Below the pieces are notes generated by a model. It was not told where the DNA came from and ran no database searches. It saw only the letters and a list, made by a program, of their open reading frames with translations. Positions 1 to 7,597 of a DNA stretch of 42,334 nt are shown in pieces. A program made the translations under genes and the position numbers. Numbering within the stretch: position 1 is the stretch's first letter; every line of letters begins with the position of its first letter. The DNA comes from JALOAT01 sp050179875 (lineage in GTDB: Bacteria; Pseudomonadota; Gammaproteobacteria; Thiohalomonadales; Thiohalomonadaceae): NCBI GenBank assembly GCA_050179875.1, contig JBFXES010000008.1:1-42334 (forward strand), in the 5' to 3' direction.

Positions 1-1239
1 CTCGGGCGTCACCGCTGCGATGCGCTCCACGTATTCGTCGGCGACGCGATGATCGAGGCCCACGGTCTCCAGGGTGCCGATCTGCATGGCCTGGTAGAAC
101 ACCGAATCCTTTTCATACACCTTGGCGGCGGTCACCTGCGCCTTGATACGCGCCAGTTCGTCGGCGCTCACGCGCTCTTCGCGCAGTTTCGTCACCTGCT
201 CACGCAGGGCCTGTTCCAGCTGCGGCACGGTACGCCCGCGCGCCGGCGTGCCCTGCAAGGACAGCAGGCTGTCGTCGCGCGCATAGAGCTCGTAACTGGC
301 GCCGACGCTGGTGGCCACCTGGCTGCCGCGCACCAGGTCCCGCGACAGGCGCGCGCTGGCGCCGCCGTCGAGCACCCCGGCAAGCACCTCGAGGGCATAG
401 GCCTTCCAGGGCTCGTCGGCGGTCCTGAGCACGGGCACCTTGTAGCCCATCACCAGGAACGGCACCTCGGCCGGGAGCTTCACGGTGAGGCGCCGCTCAC
501 CGCGCTGGGGCGGCTCCTCGCGCGGCTTCACCGCCGTCAGATCGCTGGGCCTCAGCTTGCCGAAATGATGCTCGGCCAGCGCGAACACCGCCTTCGCGTC
601 CACGTCGCCCACCACCACCAGCGTGGCGTTGTTGGGCGCGTACCACTTCGCATACCAGGCCTTGAGATCCTCCACGGTGAGATTCTGCAGATCGGTCATC
701 CAGCCGATGACGGGATTGGCGTAGGGGCTCACGTCGAAGGCGGCGGCTTGGAATTGCTCGTAGGTCAGCGCCGGCGGCCGGTCTTCCGTGCGCAGCCGGC
801 GCTCCTCCATCACCACCTGTACTTCCTTCTTGAACTCCTCCGGCAGCAACACCAGGTTGCGCATGCGGTCGGCTTCCAGCTCGAAGCTGATCGGCAGCCG
901 GCTGGCCTCCAGTTGCTGGTAATAGCCGGTGAAGTCGCGCCCGGTGAAGGCGTTCTCCTGGCCGCCGTGCTCGGCGATAATGCGCGAGAACTCGCCGGGC
1001 GGATGGGCCTCGGTGCCCTTGAACATCATGTGTTCGAGTACGTGCGAGATGCCGGTGATGCCCACGTGTTCGTAGCTCGCGCCGACCTTGTACCAGATCT
1101 GCGAGACCACCACCGGCGCGCGGTGATCCTCCTTCACGATGACCTTGAGGCCGTTGTCGAGGATTCGCTCGTGCACCTCGGCCAGGGCCGCGCCCGGCAC
1201 GAGCAGTGCAACGAGGAGACAGGTGGTGACTGTCCGCAT
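1..1239 (-). CDS. M16-family zinc metallopeptidase (partial, C-terminus outside window)
   Basis: This is the N-terminal part of an insulinase-like (M16) zinc peptidase; 413 codons are visible before the window edge and no stop is reached. The sequence opens with a Sec-type signal peptide (MRTVTTCLLVALLVPGAALA, cleavage after ALA), so the protein is predicted to be periplasmic. The inverted zinc motif HVLEH (HxxEH) follows at about residues 65-69 in the context YEHVGITGISHVLEHMMFKG, where the His and Glu ligands and the catalytic Glu are all present. The inactive M16_C-like half begins after about residue 190. The ATG at 1237-1239 is chosen because it starts the signal peptide directly. The gene diverges from ftsY. 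In related gammaproteobacteria such peptidases often come as tandem pairs beside rsmD/ftsY, so a second copy may lie beyond the window (inference). Confidence 0.9.
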   Translation of the reverse strand, partial: MRTVTTCLLVALLVPGAALAEVHERILDNGLKVIVKEDHRAPVVVSQIWYKVGASYEHVGITGISHVLEHMMFKGTEAHPPGEFSRIIAEHGGQENAFTGRDFTGYYQQLEASRLPISFELEADRMRNLVLLPEEFKKEVQVVMEERRLRTEDRPPALTYEQFQAAAFDVSPYANPVIGWMTDLQNLTVEDLKAWYAKWYAPNNATLVVVGDVDAKAVFALAEHHFGKLRPSDLTAVKPREEPPQRGERRLTVKLPAEVPFLVMGYKVPVLRTADEPWKAYALEVLAGVLDGGASARLSRDLVRGSQVATSVGASYELYARDDSLLSLQGTPARGRTVPQLEQALREQVTKLREERVSADELARIKAQVTAAKVYEKDSVFYQAMQIGTLETVGLDHRVADEYVERIAAVTPE

Positions 1240-1422
1240 CAGGAAAAGACCCTTTCTTTCTTGTGGTCCAGGCCCCCGGGGCAGGGACCGAAGTGATAGG
1301 ATACCGCCCCGCGCCGCCATGCGGTGCGCAACCGGGCACGCCGTTCCGAATCCGGGCCGCAGCCGGCTACGGACGGGGGCAGTACACTAGACCGTATTCC
1401 GCTGCAGCGAGTTTCGCCATCC

Positions 1423-2394
1423 ATGTTGTTCGGCTTCGGCAAAGGCAGGAAAGACACCCCCGTCGAGAAGACGGAGCAGAGCGGCTGGCTCGCGCGCCTC
1501 AAGCAGGGCCTGGCGCGCACCCGCGAGGTCCTCAACACCGACATCCGGGATCTGGTCGGCACCCGCCAGATCGACGATGACCTGCTGGAGGAGATCGAGA
1601 CCCAGCTCCTGACCGCCGACCTGGGCGTGGACGCCACCCGCGAGATCATCGCCGACCTCACCCGCCGCGTCTCGCGCAAGCAGCTCTCCGACGGCGATGC
1701 CCTGCTCGCCGCCCTGCGCGAGGACATGATCGGCCTGCTGCGCCCTGTGGCGCGCCCGCTGGAGATCCCGGACGAGATCCGCCCGTTCGTGATCCTGGTG
1801 GTGGGCGTGAACGGCGCGGGCAAGACCACCACCATCGGCAAGCTCGCCAAGCGCCTGCAGGCGCAGGGCGCCTCGGTGATGCTGGCCGCGGGCGACACCT
1901 TCCGCGCCGCCGCCGTGGAACAGTTGCAGGTGTGGGGCGAGCGCAACGACATCCCCGTGATCGCCCAGCACAGCGGTGCCGATTCCGCGTCGGTGATCTT
2001 CGACGCGGTGCACGCCGCCAAGGCCCGCGGCATCGACGTGGTGATTGCCGACACCGCCGGCCGCCTGCACACCCAGGGCAACCTCATGGAGGAGCTGAAG
2101 AAGGTCCGCCGCGTCATCACCAAGGTGGAGCCGAGTGCGCCGCACGAGGTGCTGCTGGTGCTCGACGCCGGCATCGGCCAGAACGCGCTCAGTCAGGCCG
2201 AACAGTTCCACAACGCCGTGGGTGTGACGGGCATCGCCCTCACCAAGCTGGACGGCACCGCCAAGGGCGGTATCATCTTCGCCGTCGCCAGGAAACTCGG
2301 TCTCCCCATCCGCTTCGTGGGCGTGGGCGAAGGCATCGACGACCTGCGGGTGTTCGACGCCGACGAATTCGTCGACGCGCTGCTGGGTGGGTGA
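1423..2394 (+). CDS. ftsY: Signal recognition particle receptor FtsY
   Basis: FtsY is the SRP receptor GTPase that docks ribosome-SRP complexes at the inner membrane for co-translational insertion. The 323-residue protein has the N domain at about 20-105 and the G domain at 120-323. The G1 loop GVNGAGKTTT lies at about 128-137, followed by DTFRAAAVEQL, DTAGR at 210-214, TKLDGTAKGG at 274-283 and GVGEGIDDL near 300. It lacks the long acidic A domain of the E. coli protein and starts almost directly with a short basic amphipathic segment. The start at 1423 is preferred over the in-frame upstream ATG at 1324, because the extra 33 residues are low-complexity and unlike FtsY. It is the first gene of the ftsY-ftsE-ftsX group. 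Confidence 0.95.
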   Translation: MLFGFGKGRKDTPVEKTEQSGWLARLKQGLARTREVLNTDIRDLVGTRQIDDDLLEEIETQLLTADLGVDATREIIADLTRRVSRKQLSDGDALLAALREDMIGLLRPVARPLEIPDEIRPFVILVVGVNGAGKTTTIGKLAKRLQAQGASVMLAAGDTFRAAAVEQLQVWGERNDIPVIAQHSGADSASVIFDAVHAAKARGIDVVIADTAGRLHTQGNLMEELKKVRRVITKVEPSAPHEVLLVLDAGIGQNALSQAEQFHNAVGVTGIALTKLDGTAKGGIIFAVARKLGLPIRFVGVGEGIDDLRVFDADEFVDALLGG

Positions 2395-2410
2395 GAAAGA
2401 AGAAGGCCTG

Positions 2411-2559
2411 AACACGGGGGTGATGAGAGATGAGTGTCGGGCTCATGTGGGAGCGAGCTTCCGCTCGCGACCAGCGCAGGCCGGGAATCGCGAGCGGAAG
2501 CTCGTTCCCACATACACCTGAAATCCTTTCCCCCGTGTTTCCCCGTGCCCCCCGTGGTT
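2411..2559. repeat. Intergenic composite repeat: CACGGGG-type inverted arms around a REP-like hairpin
   Basis: The ftsY-ftsE gap is filled by nested inverted repeats. The outer left arm AACACGGGGG (2411-2420) opposes CCCCCGTGTT at 2530-2539, which continues as further CCCCGTG units to 2559. Inside sits a REP-like hairpin with 26-nt arms at 2445-2470 and 2488-2513 (one mismatch, 17-nt loop), beginning ATGTGGGAGCGAGC. No T-run follows, so this is not a standard intrinsic terminator. The left arm starts within the TGAACACGG string about 13 nt after the ftsY stop. Related arms occur near 6.6-6.85, 22.5 and 35.3 kb. Confidence 0.85.
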
Positions 2560-2573
2560 GATCTTTTGTTGCC

Positions 2574-3245
2574 ATGATCCGACTCACCAACGTCAGCAAG
2601 CGGTATCCGGGCGGGTTCGAGGCGCTCAAGGACGTGAGCCTGCATCTGGCGCCGGGCGAGATGGCCTTTCTCACCGGCCACTCGGGCGCGGGCAAGAGCA
2701 CCCTGCTGAAGCTGGTGGCGCTCATCGAGCGCAGTTCCAACGGCCAGGTGGTGGTGAACGGGCAGAACCTCGGCAAGGTGGGGCGGCGCGCCATCCCGGC
2801 GCACCGGCGCCAGATCGGCATCATCTTCCAGGACTACCGCCTGCTGTTCGATCGCACCGTGTTCGACAACGTGGCGCTGCCGCTGGTCATCGCCGGGCTG
2901 CCCTCGCAGGACATCGGCAAGCGTGTGCGCGCCGCGCTCGACAAGGTCGGGCTGCTCGGCAAGGAGCGCATGTATCCCATCACCCTCTCCGGCGGCGAGC
3001 AGCAGCGGGTCGCCATTGCGCGCGCCGTGGTCACCAAACCCGCACTGATCCTCGCGGACGAGCCCACGGGCAACCTCGATCCGGCCATGGCCCGCGACAT
3101 CATGGGCATCTTCGAGGAATTCCAGCGCGTGGGCGTCTCGGTACTGGTAGCCACCCACGACATCCCGCTCATCGAGACCCTGCCCCATCGCATCCTGCAA
3201 TTGCACCAGGGCGGGCTGGTGGCAGACACGGGGGCACGGGCATGA
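2574..3245 (+). CDS. ftsE: Cell division ATP-binding protein FtsE
   Basis: FtsE is the ABC-type ATPase of the FtsEX complex. It sits at the cytoplasmic face of the divisome and, through FtsX, transmits ATP-driven changes to periplasmic activators of septal peptidoglycan hydrolases. The 223-residue protein has Walker A GHSGAGKST (35-43), the Q-loop IIFQDYRLL near 84-91, signature LSGGEQQRV (138-146), Walker B LILADEPTGNLD (158-169) and the switch His in VATHD. Its length matches the family. The ATG at 2574 begins the conserved MIRLTNVSKRY start. Its stop overlaps the ftsX start in an ATGA arrangement, so the two are translationally coupled. Confidence 0.97.
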   Translation: MIRLTNVSKRYPGGFEALKDVSLHLAPGEMAFLTGHSGAGKSTLLKLVALIERSSNGQVVVNGQNLGKVGRRAIPAHRRQIGIIFQDYRLLFDRTVFDNVALPLVIAGLPSQDIGKRVRAALDKVGLLGKERMYPITLSGGEQQRVAIARAVVTKPALILADEPTGNLDPAMARDIMGIFEEFQRVGVSVLVATHDIPLIETLPHRILQLHQGGLVADTGARA

Positions 3246-4216
3246 GCGCGCCGGAACGCACCAGCGGGGCGCGGCCCGTGCGCACGGGCCTCGGCACGGC
3301 GATGCGCGTCTATCTGCTGCGGCACGCACAGACCCTGTTGTATGCCCTGGGCCAGCTTTCCTCGCGCCCCTTGTCCACGCTGATGACCGCCGCCGTCATC
3401 GGTATTGCGCTCGCACTGCCCGCGGGACTGCACGTGCTGCTCGGCAATGCCCGCGCGGTCACCGCCGGCTGGGACGGCGCCACCCAGATCTCCGTCTTTC
3501 TCAGGACGGAGGTGTCCGAGGCGCGCGGCCGCGCCCTGACCGACGAATTCCGCGCCCGCGGCGACCTGGCGGACGCCCACTATGTCTCGCGCGAGGCCGC
3601 GCTGGACGAGTTCCGCCGCCTGTCCGGTTTCGGCGAGGCGCTGGACGCCCTCGAGGAGAACCCGCTGCCCGCCGTCATCGTGCTGCGCCCGGCGCTGGCG
3701 CAGAACGACGCCGCCGCCATCGGCCGGCTGCTCGCGCAATTGCGGGCGCGGCCGGAAGTGGAACGGGCGCAGCTGGACATGGAGTGGGTAAAGCGCCTCT
3801 ACGCCATCATGGACATGGTGCGCCGCGGCGTGTGGGTGCTCGGCGGCCTGCTGTCGCTGGCGGTGCTGCTGGTGGTGGGCAACACCATCCGGCTCGCCAT
3901 CCAGAACCGGCGCGACGAGATCGTGCTCACCAAGCTCATCGGCGGCACCGACGCCTTCATCCGCCGCCCCTTCCTGTATGCCGGACTGTGGTACGGCCTC
4001 GCGGGCGGCGCGCTCGCCATCCTGCTGGTCAGCGCGTCGCTCTGGTTGCTGTCAGGCCCAGCGCAGGAACTGGCCGCGCTCTACCAGAGCACGTTCCGCC
4101 TGCGCGGACTGGCGCCGGCAGACGCGGGCGCGGTGCTGCTCGCGGGTGCGGTGCTCGGGCTCGCCGGGTCCTGGCTGGCGGTCGGTCGTCACCTGCGCGA
4201 CATCGAGCCGACCTGA
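3242..4216 (+). CDS. ftsX: Cell division protein FtsX
   Basis: FtsX is the inner-membrane partner of FtsE. The 324-residue protein has a basic cytoplasmic N-tail and a first membrane segment near 50-70 (MTAAVIGIALALPAGLHVLL). A periplasmic loop of about 100 residues follows (about 75-180). Three more hydrophobic segments follow near 200-222, 250-275 and 290-312, giving the usual four-TM MacB/FtsX topology. The loop contains the conserved run leading to VERAQLDMEWVKRLYAI. The ATG at 3242 overlaps the ftsE stop by 4 nt and keeps the coupled reading; in-frame sequence further upstream belongs to another frame of ftsE. Confidence 0.95.
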   Translation: MSAPERTSGARPVRTGLGTAMRVYLLRHAQTLLYALGQLSSRPLSTLMTAAVIGIALALPAGLHVLLGNARAVTAGWDGATQISVFLRTEVSEARGRALTDEFRARGDLADAHYVSREAALDEFRRLSGFGEALDALEENPLPAVIVLRPALAQNDAAAIGRLLAQLRARPEVERAQLDMEWVKRLYAIMDMVRRGVWVLGGLLSLAVLLVVGNTIRLAIQNRRDEIVLTKLIGGTDAFIRRPFLYAGLWYGLAGGALAILLVSASLWLLSGPAQELAALYQSTFRLRGLAPADAGAVLLAGAVLGLAGSWLAVGRHLRDIEPT

Positions 4217-4256
4217 CACGGCTGCCTGCGCCCCGCAAAAAAGCACGCGCATGCAC

Positions 4257-4284
4257 TTGCCGATGCTTGCGGGCGTGATATAAA
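4257..4284 (+). promoter_or_regulatory. Candidate sigma70 promoter for the diguanylate cyclase gene
   Basis: A TTGCCG hexamer at 4257-4262 is separated by 16 nt from TATAAA at 4279-4284, 34 nt upstream of the GTG start at 4319. The match is good for the -10 and fair for the -35. It implies that the gene need not be transcribed only as a continuation of ftsYEX. Inference from sequence only. Confidence 0.45.
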
Positions 4285-4318
4285 TCCTTACGACTCTTCC
4301 ACATGAAGGCCTCCCAAG

Positions 4319-5641
4319 GTGCGCAACGTACTCGTGGTTGACGGCTCCGCCGTTTCCCGCGAACTCCTCACCCGCGTCATCAGCGAAGAACTCAAGGGCG
4401 CCCGCGTCACGGCCTGCGGCAGCGGGCATGACGCGCTTGAGCGGCTCGCCAGCGAGCATTTCGATCTCATCACCACCGCGCTGGTGCTGCCGGACATGGA
4501 CGGGCTTTACCTGTGCCGTCACATCCGTTCCAGCCAGGAGCACTACCTCACACCCATCATCGTGACCTCGGGCGACGCCGACGGGCGGCTGCTGCGCGAG
4601 GGCTTCGCGGCGGGCGTCACCGACTACTTCGAGAAATCCCACGGCTATCAGGCCTTCGGCCCGTTCCTGCGCCGCTTCATCGAGCGTCACGCCAGTCTGA
4701 GCGGCCGCGTGCTGTACGTGGAAGACAGCCACACGGTGGCGGCGCACACGCGCAAGATCCTGGAGCGGCACGGCCTGCACGTGGAGCACGTGCTGAGCGC
4801 CGAAGAGGCCCTGCAGTTGGTGCGCACGGAATTCCGCGGCACCTTCGACCTCGTGATCACCGACATGGCCCTGAAGGGGGAACTCAGCGGCGGCGATCTG
4901 CTGCACGTGCTGCGCACCCAGCTGCGCTATTCGCAGGAAGAGCTCCCGGTGCTGGTGCTCACGGGCGACGAAGGCGTGCAGACCCAGCTGGAGGTGTTCC
5001 GCGCCGGCGCCAACGACTTCGTGAGCAAGCCGCTGGTGGAAGAAGTGCTCATGGCGCGCGTGCGGCTGCTGCTCACGGTCAAGCACCAGTTCGACACCCT
5101 CCGGCAGCAGGCCCAGGCCATGCAGCGCATGGCCGTCACCGACAGCCTCACGGGTGTGTACAACCGCCATTATCTGGTGAATGAAGGCACGCGCTTCGCC
5201 GCGGACAAGCGGCACCAGCCGCTGTGGGTGATGATCATCGATCTCGACCACTTCAAGCGCATCAACGACAACCACGGCCACCTCACCGGCGATATCGTGC
5301 TGACCGCCGTGGGCCAGTTGCTCTCGGAGCGCTTCCAGGACGGTCTGCCCGTGCGTTTCGGCGGCGAGGAGTTCGCCGTGCTGGTGCCCCATTGCACGCG
5401 GCAGCAGGCGGGCGCCCGCGCCGAGGAGCTGCGCGCCGCGGTGGCCGCGCTCAAGCCCGGCGGCGTGTCCATCTCGGTGAGCATCGGCGTCGCCTGTTCC
5501 GAGCAGCACCCCGAGGGCGATCTGAACGCCCTCATCGCCTTGGCCGACAAGGCCCTGTACGCGGCCAAGGCCGCCGGCCGCAACTGCATCTATTTCGCCG
5601 ACGCGCGCAGCGGCGTATTGCCCCTCGCCGCCGCAGACTGA
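4319..5641 (+). CDS. PleD-like diguanylate cyclase: degenerate receiver + receiver + GGDEF
   Basis: The protein predicts synthesis of cyclic di-GMP from two GTP in the cytoplasm. The 440 residues comprise REC1 (about 1-125), REC2 (129-250) and GGDEF (270-432). REC2 keeps the phospho-acceptor at D182 (DLVITDMALKG) and the conserved Lys in SKP (237). REC1 has Ala54 where the phospho-acceptor Asp should be (DLITTALVLPDMDG) and only one of the two N-terminal acidic residues (VVDGS), so it is probably not phosphorylated, as in PleD-type adaptor receivers. The signature is GGEEF at 348-352, consistent with activity. An RxxD lies just upstream (RFQD, 338-341), but with six rather than five intervening residues, so a canonical inhibitory I-site is doubtful. 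The start is GTG at 4319; a nearby ATG at 4303 is out of frame. The gene sits between ftsX and rpoH, which are adjacent in many gammaproteobacteria. Confidence 0.92.
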   Translation: MRNVLVVDGSAVSRELLTRVISEELKGARVTACGSGHDALERLASEHFDLITTALVLPDMDGLYLCRHIRSSQEHYLTPIIVTSGDADGRLLREGFAAGVTDYFEKSHGYQAFGPFLRRFIERHASLSGRVLYVEDSHTVAAHTRKILERHGLHVEHVLSAEEALQLVRTEFRGTFDLVITDMALKGELSGGDLLHVLRTQLRYSQEELPVLVLTGDEGVQTQLEVFRAGANDFVSKPLVEEVLMARVRLLLTVKHQFDTLRQQAQAMQRMAVTDSLTGVYNRHYLVNEGTRFAADKRHQPLWVMIIDLDHFKRINDNHGHLTGDIVLTAVGQLLSERFQDGLPVRFGGEEFAVLVPHCTRQQAGARAEELRAAVAALKPGGVSISVSIGVACSEQHPEGDLNALIALADKALYAAKAAGRNCIYFADARSGVLPLAAAD

Positions 5642-5702
5642 GCCCTGGCGAACCGGCCCCCAATCCCGTTTTTTCTGCACACCCGCGGAACTTCCCACTG
5701 TC

Positions 5703-5729
5703 TTGGCACTCTCATGGGCCGAGTGCTAG
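5703..5729. promoter_or_regulatory. CIRCE operator (HrcA binding site) upstream of rpoH
   Basis: The inverted repeat TTGGCACTC-N9-GAGTGCTAG matches the CIRCE consensus TTAGCACTC-N9-GAGTGCTAA. There is one mismatch per arm, the inner core GCACTC/GAGTGC is perfect and the spacing is exactly 9 nt. It ends 46 nt before the rpoH ATG and overlaps the candidate promoter. CIRCE is the operator of the heat-shock repressor HrcA. Such a match by chance in a 42-kb window is very unlikely. Confidence 0.85.
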
Positions 5730-5732
5730 TAT
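5703..5732 (+). promoter_or_regulatory. Candidate rpoH promoter overlapping CIRCE
   Basis: TTGGCA (5703-5708) and TAGTAT (5727-5732) are separated by 18 nt and would place the transcription start near 5739. The CIRCE arms coincide with the -35 and run into the -10, so a bound repressor would occlude RNA polymerase. The hexamers themselves are moderate matches. Confidence 0.5.
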
Positions 5733-5775
5733 CGGTCATAAGAAAGCGCTAATCCTTTTCTTCAGGGGAGGAATG

Positions 5776-6621
<846 letters not shown>

Positions 6622-6694
6622 GAAGAAGGCAGAAACCACGGAGGCCACGGAGGGCCACGGAGAAGACGAAAGATCGCGACTGGAACCGCTGTTG

Positions 6695-6716
6695 TAGGAG
6701 CGGGCTCAGCCCGCGA
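6695..6716. repeat. REP-like hairpin (GTAGGAGC family)
   Basis: This is a GTAGGAGC head followed by the palindrome GCGGGCTCAGCCCGC (6700-6714) and AATT. The same head-plus-palindrome design is seen, in reverse orientation, at 22425-22446 and as an inverted pair at 37978-38063. Confidence 0.65.
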
Positions 6717-6757
6717 ATTGCCGGAATCACCGCAGGGTGAACGAGAATTGACGCACG

Positions 6758-6783
6758 AAGGCCACCTTCCGGGTGGCTTTTTT
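6758..6783 (+). terminator. Rho-independent terminator downstream of rpoH
   Basis: A GCCACC/GGTGGC stem (6761-6766 with 6772-6777), extended by A-U and G-U pairs, carries a loop of TTCCG and is followed by seven T residues. It is a good intrinsic terminator on the plus strand, about 140 nt after the rpoH stop. Confidence 0.85.
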
Positions 6784-6861
6784 GTTGGGGCAACGGCCGC
6801 AGGCTGGCCGCTCGACCCATCGCCCCATTTCCTTCTCCGTGGCCTCCGTGGTTAAATCTCT

Positions 6862-7158
6862 TCAGGCTCGGCCGACGTTGGCGTCGTTTGGGGAGTGGTA
6901 GTAGTCGCTGTCCTCCGCCAGTTCACGGGTGAGCTGGAGGAGTTCGGCGAGGCGCTGCTCGGCGGTGCTGATGGGGGCGCAGTCCTCGCAGCGGGGGTCG
7001 CCGCAGGGCTGGCGGGCGTAGAGCCAGAAGTGGATGGCGCCGGCGAGCAGGCCGTCGGCCACGTCCCACAGTGCGTCCTTGTCACGCTCCAAGAGCTGGT
7101 TTCCCAGCTCCACCGCTTCGCGGGCGGCCTCGTCGTAGGCGTCGTTTTCCTGGAACAT
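6862..7158 (-). CDS. Hypothetical protein, 98 aa, with a Cys cluster
   Basis: I do not recognise this family. The 98-residue protein is acidic and probably largely helical. It has a short motif CGDPRCEDC (residues 52-60) whose three cysteines could bind a metal, flanked by helices rich in Ala/Leu/Glu. No signal peptide or membrane segment is visible. The ATG at 7156-7158 is the first good start. It is the last of a co-directional minus-strand run (TSUP, outer-membrane protein, archease, rtcB, DUF2288, this gene), 62 nt after the DUF2288 stop. Composition and codon use match its neighbours, so I take it as a real gene of unknown role. Confidence 0.7.
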   Translation of the reverse strand: MFQENDAYDEAAREAVELGNQLLERDKDALWDVADGLLAGAIHFWLYARQPCGDPRCEDCAPISTAEQRLAELLQLTRELAEDSDYYHSPNDANVGRA

Positions 7159-7220
7159 GGCTTTGGGATCGTCAGTGAACAGGCGGGGATCTTAACAACA
7201 AAGGGCGCCGGGTATCCGGT

Positions 7221-7538
7221 TCAGTGCACGGAATCCCGGGCATCGGCTTCCTGCACCAGCACCCAAGGCGCGGCCACCACGGCCCAGAAGGTGGGCGTGC
7301 GCACCACCCAGTCGCGGGCGTGGTCTTCGCCGGCGCGGGCCATGCGCCCGGCGGTGAGCCAATCCTGCACCGCCTTGGTGTCGTCGGCCACCACCCGCGC
7401 CGCCACCTCCACCAGGTCCAGCTCGGGCGCCACCACGATCACCACGCCGCGGGCGTAGAAACGCTCCAGTTCCTTCCAGACCAGCTTGCCGGTCTCGGCA
7501 TTCAGGCGCGTGCGCAGTTCGTCGAGGGTTTCGGACAT
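7221..7538 (-). CDS. DUF2288-family protein
   Basis: This is a 105-residue protein whose start MSETLDELRTRLNAETGKLV and central WKELERFYARGVVIVV match my recollection of the DUF2288 family (gammaproteobacteria and cyanobacteria), whose function is unknown. The fold appears to be mixed alpha/beta, with a C-terminal TPTFWAVVAAPWVLVQE stretch. No catalytic motif is evident. The start at 7538 is chosen over the in-frame GTG at 7559, because a GGAG ribosome site sits about 8 nt upstream of the ATG. It lies 59 nt downstream of rtcB on the same strand and may be cotranscribed with it. Confidence 0.75.
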   Translation of the reverse strand: MSETLDELRTRLNAETGKLVWKELERFYARGVVIVVAPELDLVEVAARVVADDTKAVQDWLTAGRMARAGEDHARDWVVRTPTFWAVVAAPWVLVQEADARDSVH

Positions 7539-7597
7539 GGCGTACTCCGTTGGGGGCACGCATGGTATCCCAAAGCCGTCTCCGGTTTAAGGCGTCC

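Larger units (their letters stand above)
6634..6853. repeat. CACGGAGG-type inverted nonamer repeat element between rpoH and a hypothetical gene
   Basis: The left arm at 6634-6664 reads AACCACGGAGGCC followed by two more CCACGGAG units. The right arm at 6833-6853 is its reverse complement (TTCTCCGTGG/CCTCCGTGGTT), lacking one internal unit. Between them lie a REP-like hairpin (6695-6716) and a rho-independent terminator (6758-6783). The element occupies the convergent gap between rpoH and the minus-strand gene at 6862. Confidence 0.8.

Noticed and set aside
49..1296. Long open frame on the plus strand opposite the M16 peptidase
   Set aside because: Its translation is His/Arg/Gly-rich and family-less, while the minus frame has a signal peptide and HxxEH. 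It is a shadow of a high-GC gene.
2445..2513. Rho-independent terminator after ftsY
   Set aside because: The long stem lacks any T-run on either strand; it fits the REP-like family better.
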